Source: Acanthaster planci
Taxonomy: Eukaryota > Echinodermata > Asteroidea > Valvatida > Acanthasteridae
DNA: 55,660 nucleotides
Direction: 5' to 3'
Assembly (NCBI RefSeq): GCF_001949145.1
Contig: NW_019091370.1
Location: 632,329-687,988, forward strand
Part shown: piece by piece, positions 1 to 12,300 of the stretch
Layout: each line of letters begins with the position of its first letter
How positions within the stretch are numbered: position 1 is the first letter of the stretch
Translations under genes and position numbers: made by a program
The notes under the pieces: generated by a model
Seen by the model: the letters and a program-made list of their open reading frames with translations, nothing else
Told to the model about the DNA's origin: nothing
The model's database searches: none

Positions 1-141
1 ATATAATGCAGTCTGTGCCAAGCCCTTAAGTAATAAAATGATCTCCATAAGTCATTTTCTTGAATAAACAAGTAATGAAAACTGGAAGTCAGAAGAAAGA
101 GGAAGCCACGTTAGACAACTTACTGGCTAGCTAGGACTTAC

Positions 142-316
142 CATTGACATATAACACAACTGTTGGCAAACGCAGCAGCATTTCTCCTCACTACTCAGGG
201 AGGACGTCTTACCCCGTCTGTCTCGGCTTCTGGAAGGACTCTCAGGCTCGGCAAAGCGGATGGAAGAAATCAAGCCAAACTCGGTCAGGCGTCGGCGATT
301 CTCTAGCTCCTGATCC
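142..316 (-). CDS. JARID2: JARID2 coding exon 18 (start of C5HC2 zinc finger)
   Basis: Encodes RDQELENRRRLTEFGLISSI, a basic Ser-rich part, then EEKCCCVCQQLCYMSM. It matches human RRCQICQHLCYLSM, the first Cys pairs of the zinc finger. Acceptor CCCTAG|GGAT; donor TCAATG|GTAAGT at 141, phase 0. The remaining zinc-finger Cys/His and the C-terminus must lie beyond position 1. Confidence 0.93.
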
Positions 317-3300
317 CTAGGGGTTTAGAATGGAAAAGGAGGCACGGACATACGGATAAGGAGTCTGGGCACAATACCAACATGTCTACAAGGTCTGAAA
401 GATAGCTTGACATTGTTTATCACAAACTCTGAAAGGGAACATGAAAAGGCTTCCAAGGAAAGCCAGCAAAGGTCTCTTTGAATCAGACTAATCTGTCGTT
501 AAATACTTGCTTAGTCAAAACTCTATTAACCCCCCTTCTGCTGTAACCGCCAAAAACAGTCCAAAATTCCTTCCACTTGATTTGCCCCAGTACAAAGACA
601 CATATGGGAAATTTGACTGATTTTGACTGATAGGACAACTGTGTCAAGAATGTGTCTTTGCATAGGAGGGTTCATAGTTTATCTACCCATCAAACCTTTG
701 TGTTTGTTAAACAAGTACATCCATTTTACAAAGACTCGGAACTAGTCTGGCGACGGGTGCTTACCTGAATGCTTTGAGCTCTGGTTGCAATACCTTAAGT
801 AATTTCTTGTTGTTGAGGCTGTTACCAGTCTTAATTCTGAGCAGACTCAGAAGTTGCTCAATGGAGAACTCGCATGCTTGGTGTAACTCGCTGGCAATCT
901 GAAACAATTTGTTCAATAATTGATGGCAATCATTTTTCAACAAGCCCATCGTATCAGGAAAGAGTTCAGATATAATGAAAGATACCAATGAATAAATCAA
1001 TATTTTCACCATATGGTCCAGCTGAGGTATAAACTTGGCTAGGTCAAGGAATGGCCTCATCAGGAAAACAACCCAATCTGGGTTATGTCCTACTCACAAC
1101 ATAGCTCAATCAAGCATTCCTTCGTTACAGGAACTACCCAATCAAAGAAATGGCCCAATCAGGAAAAGACCACATTGGAGAATGGTTGTAATCACGAAAA
1201 GGGTAGCAACTTACCCTGAAAGCTTCAATTCCAGCTTCCACCCAGTTGGGTGTTGCATAGTGGATGGTTTCAGCCACGTTATATCCACATGAGATAGAGG
1301 AAGTACAAGCACCAGGTAATGTGACAAGGAACTCCCCACTCCTTTGGTCTAGACGATAGACAGGGATGCCTAGCTCAGCCAGGCTTTCAGGTGGTATCTG
1401 AGGAGAGGAACAAAGTCATTCTTAGTCATCAAAGCTTTCCTACATGAAGATGCAGGATAACGATGTCCTCGGTTGATGCAGCTTTAAGGGGAATTTCTAG
1501 AGAAAAAACAGCGCCAACCTATCCTGAAGGGGCCCAAACATAAGAATCCACAGGGAACCCACTACTAAATCGGATGCTCTCAATCACGGACTTTCTTATT
1601 CTTTTAAGTGAAGGTGACAATATACTGGTGTCCATATATGTAGAGAAAGTCAGTAGGACTGCATGAGAGGTAGATGGTAGGTAGATGTAATTATGTGCTT
1701 ATTGATTCAATCCCAAAGCCACAAATAACAATACAATGAAACAATATAAATTTGTTTTTGTTTTCTTACCAATATGAACATTCAACAATGTTGGACAAGT
1801 GCAGCATGATATGCTAACTTATTGTCGTGACTCAGAGTAACAGACAGATAATAAGCATGATGCCATATTACATAGCTGAGTCAGGAAACAAGACGACACT
1901 TCCCTAGCCATCAGTTGATGATGAAGAGGGTTAATTCCATGGTTAACAGACTGACAGATCAGACGGATTGTCTATCATAGGTTGGTTGCAAGCAAGGATC
2001 TAAGCTGTAGTACCGTTTCTACATTGGAAATGTACCGCTTTCATAAAGATTTCCTCTGCAATGTGGACTATGCAAGAATCAGGTAATGTTATGTGTTGCT
2101 ATGGTAACAGATTGGCATCCTTGCAACCTCTCATTTTTGAATATAATGTGCAACAAAAACTCACTGAAGTTTAAATAAAGAGTAATCATACATCAAATAT
2201 ATTGTGAAGAAAGGGCCTTGCTATCTGTTAATGTTGGTTGTTTTCTGATTTCAATGCCTTCACAACAGTGTCCAACATATACTTCTATGGAAACACAACT
2301 TTGCACCCCAGGCAGACATTTGCATGGAATCGCCCATGCTCATAGAAACAGCTCTCTTAGCTCTGCATTGGCGCTCACCATGCATAGGAAAGTTTTGTCG
2401 TGAAGGCAGTGTGGTGTCTTAGCACAAAGGTGAGGCACTAGTTTCTGCATAGCTTGGACGACCTTCTCTTGATGGACTCTTGGGACACAGTAGCTATGGG
2501 AGAAACAAATGTGTGTTAGCACCAAAGCGTCTGACATCCAGGCTAGGCAATGGGATCTGTTGGTAGTAATTGCCACCCTGCCCTTGAAAATCTCATGCAA
2601 AGCTTCAAATAATACCAAGTCTGGAGAACAAGATGTTTGTCTTATTTTAAAGATGACATAATTTGTTTGGAGTGCCTTTAAGAAATGCCTCCAAGGGTTT
2701 TATTTGCAATTACAAGGCTGTGATTTGATTTTTAAATGAGCATGTGGGTGGTAAAATAGGTGCCTAAAAGGTAAAACTAACATTTCTCCACTGCTGTAGG
2801 ATGCTGCCAACACGGAGAGGTCAAATAATTTGAACAAAAACGTGTAAACATACCAAGAGTGTCAAGAAGCACATATATAAACCAACAGCGTCATTACCAG
2901 GTTGGATATATTGCTACTTTGGACAATAACAACTAACCACTATTACTTCCAAAATATCTTCCTAAATATTTTCTTTCAATGTTTAGCATTGGCTGTGTGC
3001 AATAGCTGCAGGCAATGCTACATAGCCTGGTTATGCCATTCAATCATGAACAAGTCACATGCACATTGGTTCACTGAATGATAATGTACAGGATAAATTT
3101 CAGCAGAATGCGTACAACCATATGATACACTTTGCACAAGCTGGCATCTTGATATTCTCCATTATCAGCACTTATCATTACAGTGGTGTCTACAAAGGGA
3201 GCCCATAGCAACACAGAGCCAAACTCACTGTATCCGAGGAGCTCCCGTATGAAGATACTCAATACTGGGTAGGGCGTGTCTGTCACAGTTCCATGTCTCC

Positions 3301-6300
3301 GTGCTGTATAGCATGCCAACCTTCATCTCAGGGAGGTTGATACAACACTTCCCCGGGAGAACCTGCAGCAGGTTGCCATGGTTATTGCCCACGTTGTTCA
3401 AATTCCAGTTATGTCTGCAGTTGACATGAGATAGAGGCTGCATTACGAGAGTGCTTAATGTGAGCATAATAGAGGGCAGCCATTTTGGCCACAGGGAACC
3501 AGGCACACTATATACTTGTGGCATGACACTCCATGGGGAACCAACGCAAAAAATGCTCAGTTTTTATATCTCGGCATTGAAACTGATGGCCATAGTTTGT
3601 CCTAACATGAGTGAATACTAAACCGTCTTTGTTGTCTCTGATTTCATTTTGAGGTAGCCCATCCTTTGTGTGTAATGAAACACAAGACGCAACCACAATG
3701 TCTAACGCTTCTATTGGTGTTTTTGCTAGAGCAGATCACAAAAATAAACACTGCAAACATGGCACCCAATGAGTCTGTGGACAACCCATGGTCCCCACAA
3801 TGCATTATGTTGAAGCTGCTGTAACAATTTCAAACATCCAACGAATACAGAGAGAAACATAAAGGAGCAAAGTAACAAACATGAAAATAGGGAAAAACAA
3901 TGATAAACCGTCAAAAGAAAACAATTCAACTAAACCAAAAATTATGAGCTTAAAATAATCACAATATCCTGTAAAACGAACACTTAAATAAATGCTATTT
4001 TAAACAGCTGGCTTTTATCATGTATTGAAATCTAAACAAAATTTTCTGTGCTGAGTAGTAAATGACGTGTTCCCCGTTAAAGGTAAATGCCGTTTAAATG
4101 CCCTTTCAACAAATGCAACATGCAGAGATTTGTTTGAACATGCAAGTTAGTAGCAACGTGCAAGAAACTTCCGGGGATGTGCTATGCTGGTGCTGCACTC
4201 ATTAGCGATTGCAATTATGCATTATGTTAATGAGGCCAAAGGTCAACTCTTCTTGACTGTGAGGAGACAGTTTGTCCAAACTTACTTGGCAAAGGGGTCA
4301 GTTTTTCGGTGGGGGAAACCACTAGAGTAAAAAAAGAGTGAGATCACAGCAAACAGTGGTAGAGAGAGGTTGATCAATTACAGGATCACTAACAAAAAAA
4401 ATGACAGCAGTCGTAGGGAAGGACGTCAATTACGGATCACTCTGGGGCATACTTTACAGCACAAGACTAAAGCCTGGCTATTTTGAGCTTTTCCACTCCA
4501 AATGAGATCTGACTTCCTCGACCTGTTCCCTTCCCTCCCTCTTCCTCTCTCTCCAAGTGTCGTGTTAAGTCCCCAAACTCCAACGCAAGTGGAAATGCTA
4601 AAAGTAGTCCGTTCTGGGGATATTTTTGGCAGAGCAAGTGAGAAGTTAGTGTTTCTGGCCTGACACACAGGAAGCTTTTATGATTTGGCCACAGGTGAAG
4701 GAGCCACAGGAATTCTCCTGTCTTTATCCCAAATTTATTTGAGTAGTTAATAAAAGGGCATATGCGTGACCCATCACCCTCATAAACTTACAAGTATTCC
4801 ACATTGTAGTAGAATGTCAGTGATTCTCTTTTTCCTTTTGTCTCCCAAGTCCCCAACCCTCTTGGATGAATCACACTGTCAGGACCAGCTCAACAATATG
4901 CACAGAAATTATCATCATGCAGATGCCCATTTTATCATGACAAGACCACATTTTGTCTAAACCAATCAGTGAGAGGAAAAGCTCCCAATTACCATGGCAA
5001 CAAATGAAGACAATCATCGTTAGCATTCAAACCACTCAGCACTGAGACCACATCTCCACAGTTAACACACACTGGCATGCAGAAATAAGGCAGACTGATC
5101 CGTCAGATACGTGTCTAGAACACATTTATCACAACAATGTCAGTAGCAATCCGTGTTCTACATCTTCTTGGAGAAAGATCAGCATAGCCTGACTCTGCTG
5201 GTAAGTATTAGCAACACACTGATGAAATATCTTGTCAAACTTTGAGGCAACGAATTCTCCAAAACTTCCCTTCTTGTGACTTTCACAATATCTTGGATCA
5301 ATACGGCTTAATTTTTATCAGCTGCTCAATATATGCTTGGCGATGACATTTATGTAACTCAAGCAGCTTACTAGTAAATTGAGGACTGGTAGTCATACAA
5401 GTATGTGGCAGATTTCTATGCGTTAAAAGGTTGAAGCTGAAGCGGGGACCGTTGGTAAGTCTATTATTAGTCGTAGGGAGATTTCTTCATGAAGTCAGAC
5501 TTCAACAGCAGCACTCTGTTTGATCCATATACACTACCTTTGTTGATACACTATTTTGTGAACAAATGAACCCAGGTAGTATTTTAATATTTCAAAACTG
5601 TCCGTTTTCTAAAATGTATAATGCAACCTCTTTGCCCAAAATTGGCTAGCAATGGCATTCCTTTGCATTCTTCAGAAAATGAACCTAGATACCATTATAT
5701 ATATATTTGTGGTGGGTGTGTGTGGGGGGGGGTGAATACGACAAAGTTGGATGCAAATCTTACCTTCCTGAGATGGCTGTATCGATGTTTGCTTTCTGCA
5801 CAGATATATGACTCAGTCCTCCTTCAAGAATCTTCCAATACTCACGCTGCGTCAAAAGGAAGAAAACCTTAAAGTGTCAGGCAGACCATTCTAACAGACT
5901 ACCCTGGTCCACTCTTAAACCAAAGCAGAATGGATATCCTAGACGCCATCACAGACTGATCCATGCCAATTGTTTATGCATTCTTGACAGGACGCCCCTC
6001 CCAAATCTTAAATAATCTTTCTATGCACTTCAATTTTTGGGGGGTTTCAAGTCCTATGTACTAAAATGATTAGGCATGCATTCGCTCCCTTAATCCAGCA
6101 AAATCTTTCATATACTCCTGGTAGATTTGAAGTCTTAAGTTCTGTCGACACTAACGAGAAACATAAAAAATACCCTCTAAAGAAGACTGTCCTATCCAAA
6201 CTGACTTTAATATCTGCAGTTTTTAAATCAATCGCTTAATTCAATATGATGTACACGACTCCCTCCTGTTTCTCAAAACAAGCCCACCCACCCCAAGTAA

Positions 6301-9300
6301 CAACAGGTGTATGCCATCTATACAATGCGCTCACCTCCACTTCGGCTGGGCTTGGGTCATTCTTGAATTGCATCGTCTGGAAGTTGTTGGCCATCTTGCA
6401 GAACTGGGTGAGATTCAGAGAGCGCCCCCTACCCAGGATGCTGCTGTGGCTGTCATCTTCATGTGAGTCTTTGGTACTGCGCTTGCCTGCAATGCAAGGT
6501 GTCAAGGTCTCACTGCTAAAGCTCCTCTCAGTACTAACCTGACTTTTGGCAATGGTGCAACTGGTTATCTTGAAATAGCCACCAAAAGTAACAAGTAACT
6601 ATTCGTTTCTTGTGTCCACTTTGTAACAGTGGAAGTAAGGACATGCCTCATGATATGCCAAATGTCGTCAACAATTGACTTGGATGAAATGTAAGAGGCT
6701 TAAACCGTCAGAGAATGATAAGGAGAATGCCAATGTGAGAAAGACGACTGATTAAAATGGCATAAGACAAGGTTAAACAGGAGAGCGAACCCATTTTAGC
6801 ATACCGTCAGATATGTCTTAGGCTGAGTAGGACCTTATGTCCAATCTTATATAAAATAGCTGTCAAAATAACAACTACCTCAGAGCTTTGCAGAACATTG
6901 ACTCCGCAGAGGTCAAACCGTAAAGAAATGATGAGCATAATGGCAAAAACTATGAGACAATTTCAGGAATTTAAAGTTTAATCCATCAAAGCTGGAGCAT
7001 CTTTGAATGAGACAAACCATATTGATAATGGCGATGAACCAGATCCAAATGACAATGCAACATCCACTGGTGATGATAATGGTCGGCTTTGTGGGCTACT
7101 AAGGTCAAAGGTTATGATCCAACTCCACAAACTTGAAGGCAACCTACCCTCATCAGGGAACGAATACCAACCACTCACCTAATTGCCGCCTTCTCTCAGT
7201 CTCCACCTCAGCACACAATTTCTCCTTCTCTTCCTAGCCAAACAAAAGAGGCATGTTATGAGGTTATTAACCCTTCAATCTCTTCTCTACAGTTGTGGTG
7301 TATTTTCAATGACTGATTTCTTTTGTACAACCTGTGAGTGGCGTCTACAACATACCTTGGTCAGGGTGTCATACGACAGCAGATACTTGCAATAAATACT
7401 GTCCAGCTTGCCGATTCTTCCCTGGATCTGCAAAAAGGGACATTTCAAATCAAATCCTGAGATTGACTTGCACTGCAGATTTCCTCATCGTCACAGTGTG
7501 ACCAAATTTGCATACTTTCCCATAAACAACTAACGGGGTACAATTAGTGAAGTTTTAAACAGGCCGGTTTAAATGTAATAAAAAGAGAACAAGCCCCTCT
7601 TCTAAATGCAAAGTGAATTCAAATTGAACTGAGAAACAGGCACGAAAATTGGAGAGCATAGATCCATGTCACAACTATCCCAACCTAGCCTCCTGTCCAG
7701 CCGTTTTTGTCAGACTCACCATCTTTGGAATCTTAAGCAAGTCTGCCACTTTGTTCCATCTCTTCTTATTGGTCAGTGTCTTGCGTCCTCCTTGCTGGGT
7801 CACTATCTTGGAGAACCGCACCAAGTCCAGCTCGCACCCACCAATCTTGGACAAAGACACACCATTCAACCCTAACTGGTTATCCCCATGATTCTATCAT
7901 TCTGACAGTACGGTAACTGCACGAGTCAGGTGTTTGAACATGGTCGAACACAAAATGCTTCGACCTCACGGGGAGGCCATCTTGCTTTTCGATTATTCAA
8001 AGCAAAGTAACCAAATTTAGGCTGGAATGAAAAATAGTTTGTTCCCTTTTATCAATATGTGAAGTTGTATTACCACTGCCAGTGGGTCTACAGGGAACAA
8101 GACAAACATGGCAGCATCATGATAAAGGTCCATAAGGATCATTACAGATGATGGCTTTCATTTTCAGGTTCCAGAAGTGAAGGTCTCTTGAGGGAAAATA
8201 GGGAAGCTTTATACACTACAAAAATAAAGACATTTATTGATCATGCAGCTTCAAATACAATTAAAATGTCCTTGTGGAACATTTAAGTCAAATATTGGAC
8301 TAATGCACTTCCCCCCCCCCTGTTAACTTTGTCAAACATTTGTCAGGTAGCACTACACACTACTGACTCCAGATCTCCAATTCCTCACTCTTAAATCAAG
8401 GCTGTAAATGTCACAGAAAATCAGGCTTTGTGGGACAAGTGATAAAATGACACCAGTAAATTTATCTGACGCTGTCTTTCCGCCAACAGAGAGGATAGAG
8501 CATATATCAACACCGCCTTGATGTCACTGATTACTTCTAAGTAAAAGTATGACTAGTCCATGGTGTGTAGTTGTGGAAACTTGATTACAAGCCCTTTCAG
8601 GCTGTTTTTCTTTCAACTCAAGGTATCCAGATGGACGCTGTGCTGATATCGCCCCGCAAAACTTCGTGTATCTTCCGAAGTCAGACATTCAGATAGAGTC
8701 ATAAAGTGTAGTCACATCACTCAAATGTTTAGCAATAATCTGGGTTAGTTAAATAATTCACACTATACACTTTCCAACTTCTGTTGCATTTTTTTGTTAA
8801 TTTCTGCCCTAAATTTTGCTATTCGGTGAAATTATAATTAACCTTAGCCTACATGTACATGTGGTTACAGAGGGAAATTACTCACACAGATAAGTTTTGA
8901 AAGCGCATGAACGGGACACAAGGAAATTTGGGAATAAAAACAAGACTGTGAGAAGGATTTTGACAGGGAAAAGGAATAGGAACAGGAAGACACTTGCAAA
9001 GAGGGAATGGAGAGATAGCAAACTGAGAATCCAAATTCCAGATACGTAATACGGGGCAATTCAGAGTACAGTTGATTCACAATACAGAGCTCCACTACAA
9101 GGTTGCCACAGAAACGGCATTTTTCACTTTACATTGTGGAAAGGTATTGACAAATTCTATTCACTGGCTACCCAGGGGAACTTGAATTATTCCCAATGTT
9201 GGTTTGTCAGGGAAGAATATTTCTAAGTGTATTTCGCACAGGAATTTTGATTACATCTTTTCTTCTTTCTGTTGGATGGAATTTCCAGATTAACAGTCCT

Positions 9301-12300
9301 GAATCCTCCAATTTTACTATGATTTTGCACACACCCTAGGGAGTTAGTAATCCATCAAACATTTCCCCAAGTTCTCTACTGACATCCACTCAAATGCAAA
9401 CTGCAACAAGGCGGCTATGCTGTTGATCACCGTAAACTCAAAAACTGCTTCTCCATGGCAACCTTGTGGTGGCGCACTGTATTGTGAATCGCCCCTATCA
9501 TTCTTTGTCACCTTTACTCCTGATATTTTGTAGTATGTATTTTTTTACTGCTGTGATTTTTGTGAGATTTCAAAAATAACTCTGAAGGCAGACTTTAAAT
9601 ATGCACAGCTGAAATAGAAAAGCATACTCATACCTGGAAAGTCTGTCACAAATGAATCCTGAATCTGAAAATCCCATACACATTGATATCTCATCATGAG
9701 TGATTTCTTCATTACCTGCGGTGGGTTGGTGATGTCATTTTCCTGAGCAGCCAAATGCTTCTTGATACATGCAAGTTGCTGTACGTTACTTCCCCACCTG
9801 TATCAATTAAAAAAAGAGAGCGCAATGAAATACTGCAACATTAAAGGTAAGAACAGTTCTTCAGTGATTTAATTAATTTAGGAAAGGAGTTTCAAAACAG
9901 CTTAAAATAACCAAATTCCCAGGAACATACTAATTTTTTTTAATTGGGGAAAAAACAGAAAGTTAATTTATATTACTGACTGACTGGAGTGACCTGAAAT
10001 GTGCAAAACGGGAAGAACCTGAGAGCTTCATGTTTTGGACAACATTCCCTTCTTACAATGTGATCCTGTTAGGATTGCATGGACAATTTGAGCGAGCAAA
10101 CAAAGCAAGCAAAAATGAGCAGGGAACCAGTCTCAGGTAACACACTTTGCATGGCACTTTGACTGGTAACCTATTTCTGCTGAACATATATAATTTGTGC
10201 TCAACAGTTGAGAAACTAGCCCCAGCTCTGGCAACTTTTCAGCTTTTTCAAATTCAAATAAAAGGCAGTTTGTATGAAACACATGTAAATACTTTTTACC
10301 ACAAAGTAAAAAAGATTCTGTTGAACACACAGAGATTTTTGTTGTTGTGATGTAAAGGAACTCCTTCAATACACTGCCATACTTCAATATAAACATACCC
10401 TGTCAAACAGTAGTTCCAAGTCAAAAAAAAAAAATCTGACACCCCGTATTCATGAAACCAGGAAAAAACAAACATATCACATGAATAAACAAAGACTTCC
10501 CTACAAACAATCCCACACTAAGCAAGAAATTTCACTGCTCCGAAAAAATCAATTCCCAGATACATGTATTCTGCAATTTTGGACAGATTCTTTCTGAAAA
10601 CTGAAGATGAAATTATTTGGTTAATTACTTGGAATATCATTGCATCAATTTCTGGAATTTAATCAATATATTCAAGGAAGAGATGTACTTTTTTCTCAGA
10701 ATGTTCCCATTTGTAACTCAAAGTACTGATATAGGCCACAGACGGACCTATGGGATCACAGAGTATAGAATTTCTCCCCAGAACGCAAAGCGTTCAGACA
10801 ACATGACCTTTCAATCTACGCAAGTTGAAACATGACATCCTTGGGATATTAATTTGTAATCAGACACCCAACAGCATACCTGTGGTGGAGACGGTGAATG
10901 CGTTGGATCTGGGGTGACAATCTCATGTCATCCTTTAGTTTACATTCCGGCTGAAGAAAGAACAGGCAGAAAAAACAAATCTAATCATTAATCAAAGCTT
11001 TGCAATCTCTTTTTATTTTTATTTTTTAAAATGACATTATTTTAAGTTTTTTTTTGGGGGGGGTAGGGATTGAGGAAATATATGGGATTGGAACGGGGGG
11101 TTTCCCAGGAATGTTATCAATATCATTTCCCTTTTGCTTTTGCCCATGTTTCCTTCCTAGTTTGTCTGTAGATCTGATTGACAGTGATACATGTACTTGA
11201 CCAAATTACAACAACAAACAAATAAAGAAACACACACAATTAAAAACTGTAAGGACCATCTGACAAGAAGGAAACATGATGAACAGTTGTTTCAAATGCT
11301 CATTAAATCCTACCAGTTACTTCTCATGTTTAACTTGATACCCTGTTTGGCATTTGGATGGGTTTCTATTTTCATTTTTATATTTCCATAGTCATTACAA
11401 ACACCAATTACTGCAACTTGGTTTAACAAAGAGAGCCTGCCATTTCAAGTTGCTTATTTAAAAACTTTTCCACAATTGTTCTCACAAATGGCACTCAACC
11501 ATCACACTGTGTGTTAACGAAGTCTAATTCAGCATTTTTTTCCATGAGTACTACAAAGCCAAACTATAAACATGTACTTGTAGATGAACCCGCCCACCTG
11601 CCACCAACACAAAGCCCAGTATTCAGTGGCAGCCAAACAATGAAGTAAATGTCACCAACTACGCTGTCAATAGTAAATCATTGTGCACAGAGCCCCGAGA
11701 CTGTTGCTCCCAAGAGGACTGTACCTGCCAGCCAAAGACTTTAAACCTCCCCCCCCCCTCTTTTTTCCTGGCTGATGTGTCATACAGTGGGAGGGAAGTC
11801 GATGTGAATACACCAGGATTGGGGCAGCTGGTGTAGGCACAACTCCCCGGGGGGGAGGTCTGCTTGGGATATAAATAGCCAAGTGGTTGCTGTCTGCCAA
11901 GTTTTACTCCCATCCATTCATTCATTCATTCATTCATTCATCCCTTCATTCACAGATTTTCTTTTTTTCATGAATGAAAGCTGAAGCTTGCGTGGGCACA
12001 TGCAACTCTGGGAGAATACTAGGAAATTTCCCAAGTTCAATTTACCCGTCTTCTTGAAATCTGCTCATTGCCTGTAATTGGATTCAATGCAGGTGTAAGT
12101 GCCATACACGTAACGGCTGTTTCACTTTATGTGGTGAATCTATGAATTTTGACATTTAGATCTGGAAGCATGGGTAGTCTTGGAGGATGGACACAGAGAT
12201 TTATTTTTCACCTACATTTTACTTAAAGCTCTTGTTCCATCAGCCTAAGAATTTTCACACATATCTACTGGATTACAAGAACAGACCTTGGAAAAGCTGT

